Source: Stenotrophomonas sp. SAU14A_NAIMI4_5 (GTDB taxonomy: Bacteria > Pseudomonadota > Gammaproteobacteria > Xanthomonadales > Xanthomonadaceae). Taken from it: a DNA stretch of 64,000 nt. This document shows positions 9,490 through 17,333 of the stretch, piece after piece (the first letter of the stretch is position 1; the number at the start of each line of letters is the position of its first letter). Location of the stretch: the NCBI RefSeq assembly GCF_003086795.1, contig NZ_CP026003.1, positions 2,438,777-2,502,776 of the forward strand, given 5' to 3'. The position numbers and the translations under genes were made by a program. The notes under the pieces are model-generated. The model was not told where the DNA came from. It saw only the letters and a list, made by a program, of their open reading frames with translations, and made no database searches.

Positions 9490-10347
9490 ATGGACACTCC
9501 CCCAGACCGTCTGTCCGCCCTGCTCGAGCGCTTCCGCGTGCAGGCCGCGCTGTTCCACTCCGGCCCCCTGTGCGGGCGCCATGAGTTCGCCCCGCAGCCG
9601 GGCCGCGCGTTCCTGCACATCCTGCGCAAGGGTGAGATGGAAGTGCGCCATGCCGAGGCGGGCCTGCCCTCCCGCCTGCGGATCGACCAGCCCAGCCTGC
9701 TGCTGTACCCGCAGCCGCTGCAGCACACCTTCCTCAACGCACCGCTGGATGGCCCGGATTTCACCTGTGCCACGCTGGATTTCGATGGGGGCGCGCGCAA
9801 CCCGGTGGTGCAGTCGCTGCCGCCGGTGATGGTGGTGCCGCTGGCCGACATCGGCGAGCTGGATGGCACCCTGCAGCTGCTGTTCGGCGAGGCCGACCGC
9901 CAGCGCTGCGGCTCAAGGCTGCTGACCAACCGGCTGTTCGAAGTGGTACTGATCCAGGTGCTGCGCTGGGTGGTCGACCACCCGGATGCGGCCGGGGTCA
10001 GCCATGGCCTGATGCGCGGCTTGTCCGATGCACGCCTGGCCCGCACCCTGGTCGCGCTGCACCAGGCACCGCAGGAGGAATGGACGCTGCCGCGGATGGC
10101 GGCGATCGCCGGGCTCTCGCGCAGCGCGTTCGCGGCGGTGTTCAAGGAGCTGATGCAGACCACCCCGGCCAGCTATCTGCTGGACTGGCGGCTGAGCCTG
10201 GCCTGCGCGCAGCTGCGAGCGGGCGCGCCGGTGAAGCAGGTTGCGGTGGAGGTCGGTTTTGCCGATACCGCGTCGTTGTCGAAGGCGTTCCGCAAGCGGA
10301 TGGGGGTATCGCCCCGGGCGTGGCTGGCGCAGGCCGCGCCCATGTAG
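9490..10347 (+). CDS. AraC family transcriptional regulator (cupin N-terminal domain)
   Basis: 285 residues: an N-terminal AraC-type cupin domain (about 1-170) and a C-terminal pair of helix-turn-helix motifs (MAAIAGLSRSAFAAVFKE and VAVEVGFADTASLSKAFRKR). I took the ATG at 9490 over an upstream TTG at 9463. It probably regulates the divergent AhpD-like gene and itself. The stop TAG at 10345-10347 is the TAG of a REP head, which begins the repeat cluster that follows. Confidence 0.88.
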   Translation: MDTPPDRLSALLERFRVQAALFHSGPLCGRHEFAPQPGRAFLHILRKGEMEVRHAEAGLPSRLRIDQPSLLLYPQPLQHTFLNAPLDGPDFTCATLDFDGGARNPVVQSLPPVMVVPLADIGELDGTLQLLFGEADRQRCGSRLLTNRLFEVVLIQVLRWVVDHPDAAGVSHGLMRGLSDARLARTLVALHQAPQEEWTLPRMAAIAGLSRSAFAAVFKELMQTTPASYLLDWRLSLACAQLRAGAPVKQVAVEVGFADTASLSKAFRKRMGVSPRAWLAQAAPM

Positions 10348-10567
10348 AGTCGAGCCATGCCCGACAACCGCTTATGTAGAGTCGAGCCGTGCTCGACAAC
10401 CGCTTAAGTAGAGTCGAGCCGTGCTCGACTGTTTCTGCAAACAGCAGCCGAGCATGGCTCGGCTCTACGGACGCGACGGCAGCCGAGCATGGCTCGGCTC
10501 TACAAGAGCCAGTTGAGCAAGCTCGACTCTACAGACGCGACGCCAGTCGAGCATGGCTCGACTCTAC
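10344..10567. repeat. Cluster of seven SMAG/REP elements
   Basis: Three forward elements with GTAGAGTCGAGCC heads (from 10344, 10377 and 10409) are followed by four inverted ones ending in CTCTAC (the last ending at 10567). Spacers between copies are similar to each other (for example ACAACCGCTTA and GACGCGACGG), which points to tandem amplification. The cluster lies between convergent AraC and TetR genes, and the araC stop is in the first GTAG. Confidence 0.85.
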
Positions 10568-10584
10568 AAACGGCAGCAGGGGCG

Positions 10585-11133
10585 CTAGGGCTTGCCGGCC
10601 GACAACAACCCGGCAATCCGCTCGGTCACCTGCGCGCGTACTTCGGGATCTAGCTGACCCTCGTACATCGCCTCGTAGATCCACAGCCCATCGGCGGCCA
10701 GCCGTGCCACGAAATCATCCAGCGCGGCCGGGTCGGCCACGGCCTTGGCCGGGGGTGACGGCGCCCAGCGCTTCATCACCGGGCCCCACGGGCGTTCGCC
10801 CGCTTCCGGGTCCATCGATTCGAGCATGAACATCAACTCGGCCCGGGTCGCGCTCTGCGCCGACACCCGCACGAAGGTCCGATAGCGCTCCAGCGTCGTC
10901 GCCTCCTCGGCGCGCTTGCCGAGCAGCGCTTCCATCGACGCCTCCCAGGCCTTCACCAGGTGTTCGTCGATGCCGCGCAGCAGCGCCTCGCGCGAGGGGA
11001 AGTGGTACAGCAGGCCACCGCGGGTCAGCTGTGCCTCGGCCGCCACCGATTCAAAGGTGACGGCACCGAGGCCGTCACGGTTGATGACGCTCACGGCGGC
11101 GTCGAGGATGCGGTCGCGCTTGCTGGTTCTCAT
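10585..11133 (-). CDS. TetR family transcriptional repressor
   Basis: 182 residues. The N-terminal helix-turn-helix is clear (VTFESVAAEAQLTRGGLLYHF), ending in the LLYHFPSREALL helix seen in many TetR proteins; the C-terminal ligand domain is poorly conserved. It lies 5 bp downstream of the MFS exporter on the same strand, so it is probably co-transcribed and autoregulated. The palindrome at 12703-12732 in front of the exporter is the likely operator. Confidence 0.88.
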   Translation of the reverse strand: MRTSKRDRILDAAVSVINRDGLGAVTFESVAAEAQLTRGGLLYHFPSREALLRGIDEHLVKAWEASMEALLGKRAEEATTLERYRTFVRVSAQSATRAELMFMLESMDPEAGERPWGPVMKRWAPSPPAKAVADPAALDDFVARLAADGLWIYEAMYEGQLDPEVRAQVTERIAGLLSAGKP

Positions 11134-11138
11134 TGCCG

Positions 11139-12671
11139 TTACTTTACGCGATCACCTGCACCGTCGCGGCCACCCACGCGCCCGCGCAGCACGCGCGCGA
11201 GGAACGCTGCACCCGCCGCCAGCACCGCCATGATGACCAGCAGCACGATCTGGTAGCCGCGGTCGTAGGCGGCCACCGCCTGTGCGAACCACGCACCCTG
11301 CCCGCCTTCGCGCGCCACGTGCAGTGCCTGGCTGAACCCTTCGCGCGCCGCGGCCGGCATGTCCGCCGCATCGGGCAGGAAGGCGCCGTACATCGCTGCG
11401 CCGAGGCTGCCCAGCAGCGCAACTGCCAGCAGCCCGCCGAATTCGTAGGACACCTCTTCCACCGACGAAGCCATGCCCGCACGGTGCGCCGGCACGTTGT
11501 TGAGGATGGCGGTGGACGCGACCGAGATCGCCGCGCCCATGCCGACGCCGGTCAGCGCCATGCCCGCCACCACCCAGCCCAGGCCATGCGGGAATCCGAA
11601 CGCGACCACGGCCACGCCCACCGCGCCGGTGGCCAGGCCACCGCTGATCAGCGGACGCAGGCCGACCCGGTGCAGGATGCTGCCACCCAACAGCGCACTC
11701 GGCAGGCTGCCCAACGCCGCCACCGAGACCAGCAGGCCGGCCTGCAGCGGACTGAAGCCGGCGACCAGCTGGAAGCGCTGGGTGGTGACCAGCTGCAGGC
11801 CGGCCAGGGCGAACAGGGTGAACACCGCCGACAGCGTGCCGGCGAGGAAGGCGGGATTGCGGAAGATCGCGAAGTCCAGCAGCGGATACGGCAGGCGCTG
11901 CTGGCGACGCGCGAAGGCCACCGCGCTGACCAGCGCCAGCAGCAATGCACCGGCACCCAGTGAATACGAGGGCGGCGTGGCGATCAGCGACTTGATCGCC
12001 AGCACCAGGCCGGACAGTGCCGCCAGCGCCAGCAGCGAGGACAGCAGATCCCACGGGCGCGAAGTATCGCGCTGGCCTTCGGGGGCCAGCAGCAACGTTG
12101 CAATGAACGCCACCAGCACCACGGGCACGTTGACCAGGAACACCGAACCCCACCAGAAGTGCTGCAGCAGCAGGCCACCGATGATCGGGCCGAGCGCCGC
12201 ACCGACGATCGCCACCGAGCCCCAGATCGCGATGGCGATGTTGCGCTCACGCTCCTCGTGGAAACTCAGGCCGATGAGTGCCAGGGTGGCCGGCATCATC
12301 GCCGCCGCGCCTACCGCCAGGAAGGCACGCGCGCCGATCAGCTGGGCAGGTGTGGCCGAGAATGCGGCTGCCAGCGAGGCGATGCCGAACACCACCAGCC
12401 CGATCAGGAACATGCGGCGATGGCCCAGCCGGTCGCCCAGGGTGCCGGCGCCGAGCAGCAGGCCGGCCATCACCAGCGGGTAAGCGTTGATGATCCACAG
12501 CGCCTGCCCGGCGCTGGCCGACAGTTCCTCGGTGAGGGTGGGCAACGCGGTGTACAGCACGGAGTTGTCCAGCGTGACCAGGAGCAGGCCGGCGGCGACG
12601 GTGAAGAGCAGCGCCCAGCGACGGGCACGCGACAGGGCCGGAGCACCGGCCAGGGGCTGGGAGAGCGCCAT
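11139..12671 (-). CDS. DHA2-type MFS multidrug exporter (14 helices)
   Basis: About 510 residues with some 14 hydrophobic helices. Family signs are LDNSVLYTALPTL in helix 1, the loop GDRLGHRRMFLIG, and the motif C-like GAALGPIIGG in helix 5, as in EmrB/QacA/SmvA proton-drug antiporters. I prefer the ATG at 12671: an earlier ATG at 12704 lies inside the operator palindrome and would need a leaderless message from an upstream promoter. The TetR gene follows after 5 bp. Drug efflux is inferred; substrates cannot be read from sequence. Confidence 0.87.
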   Translation of the reverse strand: MALSQPLAGAPALSRARRWALLFTVAAGLLLVTLDNSVLYTALPTLTEELSASAGQALWIINAYPLVMAGLLLGAGTLGDRLGHRRMFLIGLVVFGIASLAAAFSATPAQLIGARAFLAVGAAAMMPATLALIGLSFHEERERNIAIAIWGSVAIVGAALGPIIGGLLLQHFWWGSVFLVNVPVVLVAFIATLLLAPEGQRDTSRPWDLLSSLLALAALSGLVLAIKSLIATPPSYSLGAGALLLALVSAVAFARRQQRLPYPLLDFAIFRNPAFLAGTLSAVFTLFALAGLQLVTTQRFQLVAGFSPLQAGLLVSVAALGSLPSALLGGSILHRVGLRPLISGGLATGAVGVAVVAFGFPHGLGWVVAGMALTGVGMGAAISVASTAILNNVPAHRAGMASSVEEVSYEFGGLLAVALLGSLGAAMYGAFLPDAADMPAAAREGFSQALHVAREGGQGAWFAQAVAAYDRGYQIVLLVIMAVLAAGAAFLARVLRGRVGGRDGAGDRVK

Positions 12672-12702
12672 GGAACACACCAGGAGAGGGTATGGGGTGG
12701 TC

Positions 12703-12732
12703 ATAACTATACAGGATGTACTGTATAGTTAT
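12703..12732. promoter_or_regulatory. Perfect 12-6-12 palindromic operator for the MFS/tetR operon
   Basis: The arms ATAACTATACAG and CTGTATAGTTAT are perfect complements around the spacer GATGTA. The site lies directly upstream of the exporter start and contains TATA-like hexamers that could be the promoter -10. Position and symmetry fit a TetR dimer that blocks RNA polymerase. The AT-rich block stands out in this GC-rich sequence. Confidence 0.8.
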
Positions 12733-12768
12733 GAGGGCGAGCGCTGGCGCGGTTCAGCTTTTGCCTTT

Positions 12769-12861
12769 GTAGAGTCGAGCCATGCTCGACTGTCTCTGGA
12801 GCAGCCGAGCATGGCTCGGCTCTACATAAGCGACGGCAGTCGAGCATGGGCTCGGCTCTAC
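12769..12861. repeat. Cluster of three SMAG/REP elements
   Basis: A forward GTAGAGTCGAGCC element from 12769 and two inverted elements ending in CTCTAC, the last at 12861. They lie between the MFS operator and the 3' end of the six-gene zrg-like operon, whose last stop codon (TAA, 12871) is just outside. Confidence 0.8.
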
Positions 12862-12870
12862 AAAAGCCGG

Positions 12871-13620
12871 TTACCGGCAGCCTTCCGGCAAGGCGGCGAT
12901 GGCCGCGACGACCGCCCCCTGCATGCCCTGCCCCACGGCCATGTCCAGCTCGCCACCAGTACTGCCGTGCTGGCGTTGCAGCTCGCTCTCGCAGGCACCC
13001 CGCACGCGCCTGCGCGCGTTGGACCGCAGCATGCTGCAGCGCCAGTCCCCCGGGCCCAGCGGCAGCACCGAATAGACCACGCTGTTGCAGGCATTGCCTG
13101 CACGCTCGACCAGGCTGCGGCCGCCGAAGTCGCGCGGCACGCTGCTGTGCGCCGGGTCGTAATAGCTGTCGGGGAAGCTGCGCGCGTACTCCTCGACGTC
13201 CACCTGCAGCGGCATCGCGCCTGAGGCGGGCAACTGGAGCGGTGCACCGCAGTCCGTGCTGTCGGCGCGGTGCTGGATGAACTGGTAGATCGGCCGATCA
13301 AGCCGACGGTCCTGCGCGGTCACCGCACTGACCGCACCGAGCACCGGCAGCGCGGCGCGATTGGCCATCCGTGCCAGCACACCAGCCTCGGCCGGCACGC
13401 AGCGATCACGCACGGTGGCCGCCAGCAGGAACACCACGTCATCACGGAACGCCCGATCCTCGCGCAGGTGCCGCTCGATGTCGGCCTGCAGCGCGGGCAC
13501 CGGTGCGGGGAACGCGACGGACGGCGGGCGACCCTGCAATGCCCACCGCTGCCACACCAGCAGCGCGGCACCGGCCAGCAACAACACCGCACCGATCCCC
13601 AGCCAGTGCGCGCGCCGCAT
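12871..13620 (-). CDS. Membrane-anchored periplasmic protein of unknown function, last gene of the zrg-like operon
   Basis: I do not recognise this 249-residue protein. One transmembrane helix (about residues 6-24) is followed by a soluble domain that should be periplasmic. Six cysteines lie in the soluble part (in DRCVP, STDCG, GNACN, DWRCS, RGACE and the C-terminal GCR), an even number that could form disulfides. Its ATG overlaps the stop of the DUF3299 gene by one base, so it is translationally coupled and belongs to the operon. A role in metal handling is inferred from context only. Confidence 0.75.
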   Translation of the reverse strand: MRRAHWLGIGAVLLLAGAALLVWQRWALQGRPPSVAFPAPVPALQADIERHLREDRAFRDDVVFLLAATVRDRCVPAEAGVLARMANRAALPVLGAVSAVTAQDRRLDRPIYQFIQHRADSTDCGAPLQLPASGAMPLQVDVEEYARSFPDSYYDPAHSSVPRDFGGRSLVERAGNACNSVVYSVLPLGPGDWRCSMLRSNARRRVRGACESELQRQHGSTGGELDMAVGQGMQGAVVAAIAALPEGCR

Positions 13621-14279
13621 CAGCTGCCGATCGCCGTCAGCGTGGCCGCGTCCGCATCGTAGGACGCGCTGGCGATGTCGGCCTCGAAGCGCTTGATCCG
13701 CAGGTGCCCCGACAGCCGATAGGCATCCCACAGATTGCCGAGTGCAATCGGCTTGGCCAGGGTCACGTGTATGATCTGGTTCGGTGGCGGTGGCGGCACG
13801 TGGATGCAGGCGCCGTAGAACGGCACGAACAGCAGTTCGTTCACCGCACCGGCATCATCCATGCCCAACGGCACCACATAGCCGTCCAGGTCGACCTCGC
13901 GACCGTCCACGTCATCGACGACGGCAGCGGAGCCGAACTGCTGCGCGCGATCGGGGCTGGAGTGGTCGATGGCCGGGCCCGGCGGCGTGCCCGAGCCCGT
14001 GTCATCCATCAGCCCACCGACGCCGGACATCGCGCCCATGCCGCCGCTGCGGTCGATGCCGATCTGCGGCGGCGGACGCAGGAACGCATCGTCCTCCGGC
14101 ATCAACGCATTCCAGGCAGTGATCGCGCCCTCCGCAGGCGCGGCCTTGTCCGCCGTGCTCACGGCATCGGATGTCGCCGTGGCGGCTGCAGGTTCGGCCG
14201 CCGCGTCGGGCACATCGCCACCGGGCCGGCTGCAACCGGCCAACACCATCAGCACCAGGACACAGGCGTTACGGTTCAT
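13620..14279 (-). CDS. DUF3299 lipoprotein (second paralogue)
   Basis: 219 residues. The N-terminus MNRNACVLVLMVLAGCS is a lipoprotein signal with lipobox LAGC, so the protein should be lipid-anchored in the envelope. A low-complexity Ala/Gly/Pro region (about 20-100) precedes a DUF3299 domain with the block FVPFYGACIHVPPPPPNQ. The same block occurs in the upstream neighbour, which makes these tandem paralogues. The gene overlaps both neighbours (11 bp and 1 bp). Secreted DUF3299 proteins accompany ZrgABC-type ABC genes in vibrios. Confidence 0.82.
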   Translation of the reverse strand: MNRNACVLVLMVLAGCSRPGGDVPDAAAEPAAATATSDAVSTADKAAPAEGAITAWNALMPEDDAFLRPPPQIGIDRSGGMGAMSGVGGLMDDTGSGTPPGPAIDHSSPDRAQQFGSAAVVDDVDGREVDLDGYVVPLGMDDAGAVNELLFVPFYGACIHVPPPPPNQIIHVTLAKPIALGNLWDAYRLSGHLRIKRFEADIASASYDADAATLTAIGS

Positions 14280-14820
14280 AGGGTCTCAACTCGGGGTCTG
14301 CCATGGTGTAGGCCGAACCGGCCAGGTCGTCGTCCACGCGCTCGGCGCGCAGCGTGCCGGCGAGGAAGAACGGCGAGTACATGTCCGGCATGTCGATCGG
14401 CCGCGACAACCGCACGTGCACGATCTGGTTCGGGGGTGGCGGCGGCACGTGGATGCAGGCGCCGTAGTACGGCACGAACAGGAACTCGGTCAGGCGGCCA
14501 TCGCTGGCATTGGCCAGCGGCACCACGTAACCGGGCAGGCGCACGGCGCGGTCCAGCACCGTATCCACCGTGCGGAAGGTGCCGAACTGGGCCATGCGCC
14601 GGTTGCCGTTGTGCTTCACTTCCGGCCCGTCACCGCGCTCCAGTGCGGCCAGTTCGTCGGCGGGCATCATCTGCAGCCAGTCCAGCTCCTGCTCGGCGGC
14701 CGCTTGGGTTGCAGCACCGTCCTGCACAGGCGATGGTGGCAGGGCCTGCACGCCGGTATCCACCGGACGCTCGCAGCCGGCCAACAGAAGGATCACGGCA
14801 AGGGAAAGCCACGCACGCAT
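14269..14820 (-). CDS. DUF3299 lipoprotein (first paralogue)
   Basis: 183 residues with a lipoprotein signal (LLLAGC, Cys at 16). The DUF3299 core carries PGYVVPL and FVPYYGACIHVPPPPPNQ, shared with the next gene; the invariant Cys and His of GACIHVP are plausible metal ligands, though this is inference. It starts 3 bp after the permease gene ends and overlaps the second paralogue by 11 bp. It lacks the long low-complexity spacer of its paralogue. Confidence 0.82.
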   Translation of the reverse strand: MRAWLSLAVILLLAGCERPVDTGVQALPPSPVQDGAATQAAAEQELDWLQMMPADELAALERGDGPEVKHNGNRRMAQFGTFRTVDTVLDRAVRLPGYVVPLANASDGRLTEFLFVPYYGACIHVPPPPPNQIVHVRLSRPIDMPDMYSPFFLAGTLRAERVDDDLAGSAYTMADPELRPYEP

Positions 14821-14823
14821 CGC

Positions 14824-16077
14824 TCAGGCTCCTGCCGACAGGCCGTCGGCCAGGGTGCGCCGATAGGCCAGCAAGGCCGGCACCATTCCGGCTACCGCAC
14901 TCAGCACCAGCACCCCGCCCACCCACGCCAGCTCGCGCAGATCCGGCCAGACATGGGTGATCGACAGACCGAAGTTGGCCAGCGCCCAGCCACGCCCTGC
15001 CAGGCTCGCGGCCACCAGCACGGCCAGCGCCAGCACGCAGGCCATGCCACTGGTCGCCACCGCCTCCAGCACCAGCAGGCCGGCGATGTAGCGTGGTCGC
15101 GCTCCGGTGGCACGCAGCACCGCCATCTCGCGGCGTCGCTCCTGCAGGGTCGACACCAGCAGCGCCACCAGCGAGACCAGCCCCAGCAGCACGACCATCG
15201 CACTGATCAGCTGCAGCGCCCGCTCGGCCGTGCCCAGCGACTGCCACAGCTGCTGCAGGGTCACGCCGGGCAGGATCGCCAGCAGTGCCTCGTCGGGGTA
15301 GTCATTGATCGCGCGCTGCACCGAGAACGTGGCGATGCGCGAATTCAGGCCGAGCATGAAGGCGGTGATGCTGGTCGGAGTCAGGTCCAGGTGCCGCGCC
15401 TCCTCGGCGCTGACCTTGTGCCCGCGCAGCTGCACGCCCGAACGCCAATCCACATGGATGGCCTCGATCGCAGGCAACGACACCAGCACCGACGAATCCA
15501 CCGGCGTTCCGGTCCGCTGCAGCACGCCGCTGATGCGGAATGGCTTGTCGGCATGCTTGGCCAGTGTCACCGCAGCAGTGCCATGAGCGAGCACCATCTC
15601 ATCGCCCACCTGCACGCCCTGCGCGCGGGCGACATCGGCGCCGACCACCGCATCGTACAGATCATCGAAGGGCTTGCCCCCGGCGAAGGCCAACGTGTGC
15701 CCCGCACCGTAGCGGTAATGCTCGAAATAGCCACCGGTGGTGCCGATCACCCGGTAGCCGCGCCAGGAATCACCCAACGACAGCGGCACCGCCCACTTCA
15801 CCTGCGGCAGTGTCGACAGTTCCTGGTAGGACTGCCAGGACACGTTGTTGGTCGGGTCGCCGATATGGAACACCGAGTACAGCAGCAGGTTCACCGGCCC
15901 CGAGCGCGCGCCGACGATCAGATCGGTGCCCGAAACGGTGCTGGCGAAACCCTCATGCGCCTGCACGCGCACGCGCTCCACGCCCAGCAGCAGGGTCACG
16001 CTGAGGGTGATGACCAGGACGGTCAAGGACACGCTCAGCGCACGGCTGCGCAGGCTGGCCCAGGCAAGTTCAAACAT
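14824..16077 (-). CDS. ABC transporter permease, FtsX/MacB-type (ZrgB-like)
   Basis: 417 residues with one N-terminal helix (about 13-35), a large periplasmic domain and three C-terminal helices ending in an FtsX domain, the MacB/LolC layout. The ATG at 16077 overlaps the end of the ATPase gene by 8 bp. Together with the DUF2796 and DUF3299 genes the order matches the zinc-regulated zrg cluster of Vibrio as I remember it. Substrate and direction are unknown; this permease type usually works mechanically on periplasmic partners rather than importing ions. Confidence 0.85.
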   Translation of the reverse strand: MFELAWASLRSRALSVSLTVLVITLSVTLLLGVERVRVQAHEGFASTVSGTDLIVGARSGPVNLLLYSVFHIGDPTNNVSWQSYQELSTLPQVKWAVPLSLGDSWRGYRVIGTTGGYFEHYRYGAGHTLAFAGGKPFDDLYDAVVGADVARAQGVQVGDEMVLAHGTAAVTLAKHADKPFRISGVLQRTGTPVDSSVLVSLPAIEAIHVDWRSGVQLRGHKVSAEEARHLDLTPTSITAFMLGLNSRIATFSVQRAINDYPDEALLAILPGVTLQQLWQSLGTAERALQLISAMVVLLGLVSLVALLVSTLQERRREMAVLRATGARPRYIAGLLVLEAVATSGMACVLALAVLVAASLAGRGWALANFGLSITHVWPDLRELAWVGGVLVLSAVAGMVPALLAYRRTLADGLSAGA

Positions 16078-16765
16078 GGGCGGCTCCGGCGTGGTTGATG
16101 TCCTGCAGCTGCACGACGCGGTCGAACAGCGGTTGCAGGCTGTCGTCATGGCTGACCACCACCGCGGTGGTACCGGCCGCGGCACATTGCGCGGCCATCA
16201 GCCGCAGGAAGGCGGTGGCCGCTTCGCGGTCCAGGGCCGAGGTCGGCTCATCGGCGAGCAGCACGGCCGGGCGACCGATCAACGCGCGCGCCGCCGCCAC
16301 GCGCTGCTGCTGGCCGACGCTGAGGGTGCCGGCCCGGCGTTGCAGCAGGTCCGGGTCCAGGTGCAGGGCCTGCAGCAGGCGGAGGATTTCATCATCCAGC
16401 GGCCGACCGACCCGAGCGCTGCGCGCGGGCGCGAAGCGCAGGCCCAGCGCGATGTTGTCGCGCACGCTGAGGAAGGGCAGCAGGTTGAACTGCTGGAAGA
16501 TCACGCCGAGATGATCGGCGCGGAAGCGGTCGCGCGCCGCCGGCTTCAGTGTGTGCACGGCCGTGCCGGCCACGCTCACCTCGCCCTGTTCGGGGCGCAG
16601 CACACCGGCCAGCAGGCCCAGCAGGGTGCTCTTGCCCGACCCGCTGGCGCCGCGCAGCAGCACGCTGCTGCCGGCGGCGATGCGAAGCTGCGGAATATCC
16701 AGGACGGTGCGTCCGCCATAGCTGAAACGCACCTGCTCCAGCGCGATCACCGCGGCGGTGTTCAT
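16070..16765 (-). CDS. ABC transporter ATP-binding protein (ZrgC-like, LolD/MacB class)
   Basis: 231 residues. Walker A is GASGSGKST at 39-47, the signature is LSVGQQQR, and Walker B ends in VLLADEPTSALD. These are features of the small LolD/MacB-type ATPases that pair with FtsX permeases. It overlaps the DUF2796 gene by 4 bp upstream and the permease by 8 bp downstream, so the three are translationally coupled. Confidence 0.9.
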   Translation of the reverse strand: MNTAAVIALEQVRFSYGGRTVLDIPQLRIAAGSSVLLRGASGSGKSTLLGLLAGVLRPEQGEVSVAGTAVHTLKPAARDRFRADHLGVIFQQFNLLPFLSVRDNIALGLRFAPARSARVGRPLDDEILRLLQALHLDPDLLQRRAGTLSVGQQQRVAAARALIGRPAVLLADEPTSALDREAATAFLRLMAAQCAAAGTTAVVVSHDDSLQPLFDRVVQLQDINHAGAAHV

Positions 16766-17301
16766 GGGGCGAGCACCACGCGCAGGTTGTCAGCGGTCAG
16801 CACGGTGCGGCTCTGGCCGGCCGCCGTCGCGCTGTTGACGATGACCTCGTGCAGGTTCGGGAAGGCCTTCGGCAAGGCCAGCACCAGCACGCGCAGCGCG
16901 GCCGGGTTGGCGCACTGGTAGCGCAGCTCGGCATTGAAGCCGGCATGCGTATGTTTGGCCGGCGTGCTCGCACTCGCGGGTGCGGCGGCGGCAAAGCCGT
17001 CGGCGCGCGCGTCACGTTTCAGCGGCGTGCACTGCGCTGCGGTGGGCAGGGTCAACCAGTCGCCGCGCTTCAGCGTGGCCAGTGCAGCGTCCAGCGCCGC
17101 CTGTTCGGTGGCACTGGCTGGCGGCCTTTCGAAATCGAGGATGCCGATGCCCGGCGCCTGCAGGGCCAGTTCAAGGGTGCCCTGGTCCACGGCCAGGTCG
17201 ACCGTGGCCTGGCCATGCACGTGGGCACCGAGCTGGCGCACGTCGTGTGCGTGCACGGCAGGGGCGGCAAACAACAGGAACAGGAAAACAGAACGCTTCA
17301 T
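16762..17301 (-). CDS. DUF2796 periplasmic zinc-linked protein (ZrgA-like)
   Basis: 179 residues with a signal peptide (cleavage near VHAHD). The mature N-terminus HDVRQLGAHVHGQATVDLAVD and a second His cluster (KHTHAGFNAE) are typical of DUF2796/ZrgA proteins, which bind zinc in the periplasm of vibrios. I chose ATG 17301, which gives a clean signal peptide; ATG 17316 is also open. It is the first gene of the operon, and a Zur-type palindrome lies directly upstream. Confidence 0.85.
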   Translation of the reverse strand: MKRSVFLFLLFAAPAVHAHDVRQLGAHVHGQATVDLAVDQGTLELALQAPGIGILDFERPPASATEQAALDAALATLKRGDWLTLPTAAQCTPLKRDARADGFAAAAPASASTPAKHTHAGFNAELRYQCANPAALRVLVLALPKAFPNLHEVIVNSATAAGQSRTVLTADNLRVVLAP

Positions 17302-17316
17302 GGGGGACTCCATCAT

Positions 17317-17331
17317 TGTTACTATGTAACA
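17317..17331. promoter_or_regulatory. Zur-type palindrome between two divergent genes
   Basis: TGTTACTATGTAACA is a perfect 6-3-6 palindrome and matches the gammaproteobacterial Zur consensus (TGTTATAatATAACA style) at most positions. It lies in the 32-bp gap between the ZrgA-like start (17301) and the MerC-domain start (17334). With zinc bound, Zur would cover both starts and repress both genes. The match is by eye; no score was computed. Confidence 0.75.
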
Positions 17332-17333
17332 TT

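Noticed and set aside
10344-10567. Possible CRISPR array because of regularly spaced short repeats
   Set aside because: The units are palindromic GTAG-headed elements in both orientations, spacers are short and similar to each other, and no cas genes are present.
12702-12704. ATG 12704 as start of the MFS gene
   Set aside because: It lies inside the operator palindrome, right behind a TATAGT element, leaving no room for a leader; ATG 12671 is preferred, though not proven.
13969-16098. 709-codon open frame on the + strand across the zrg-like operon
   Set aside because: Composition is that of an antisense shadow (His/Gln/Arg-rich) and it spans three recognised genes on the other strand.
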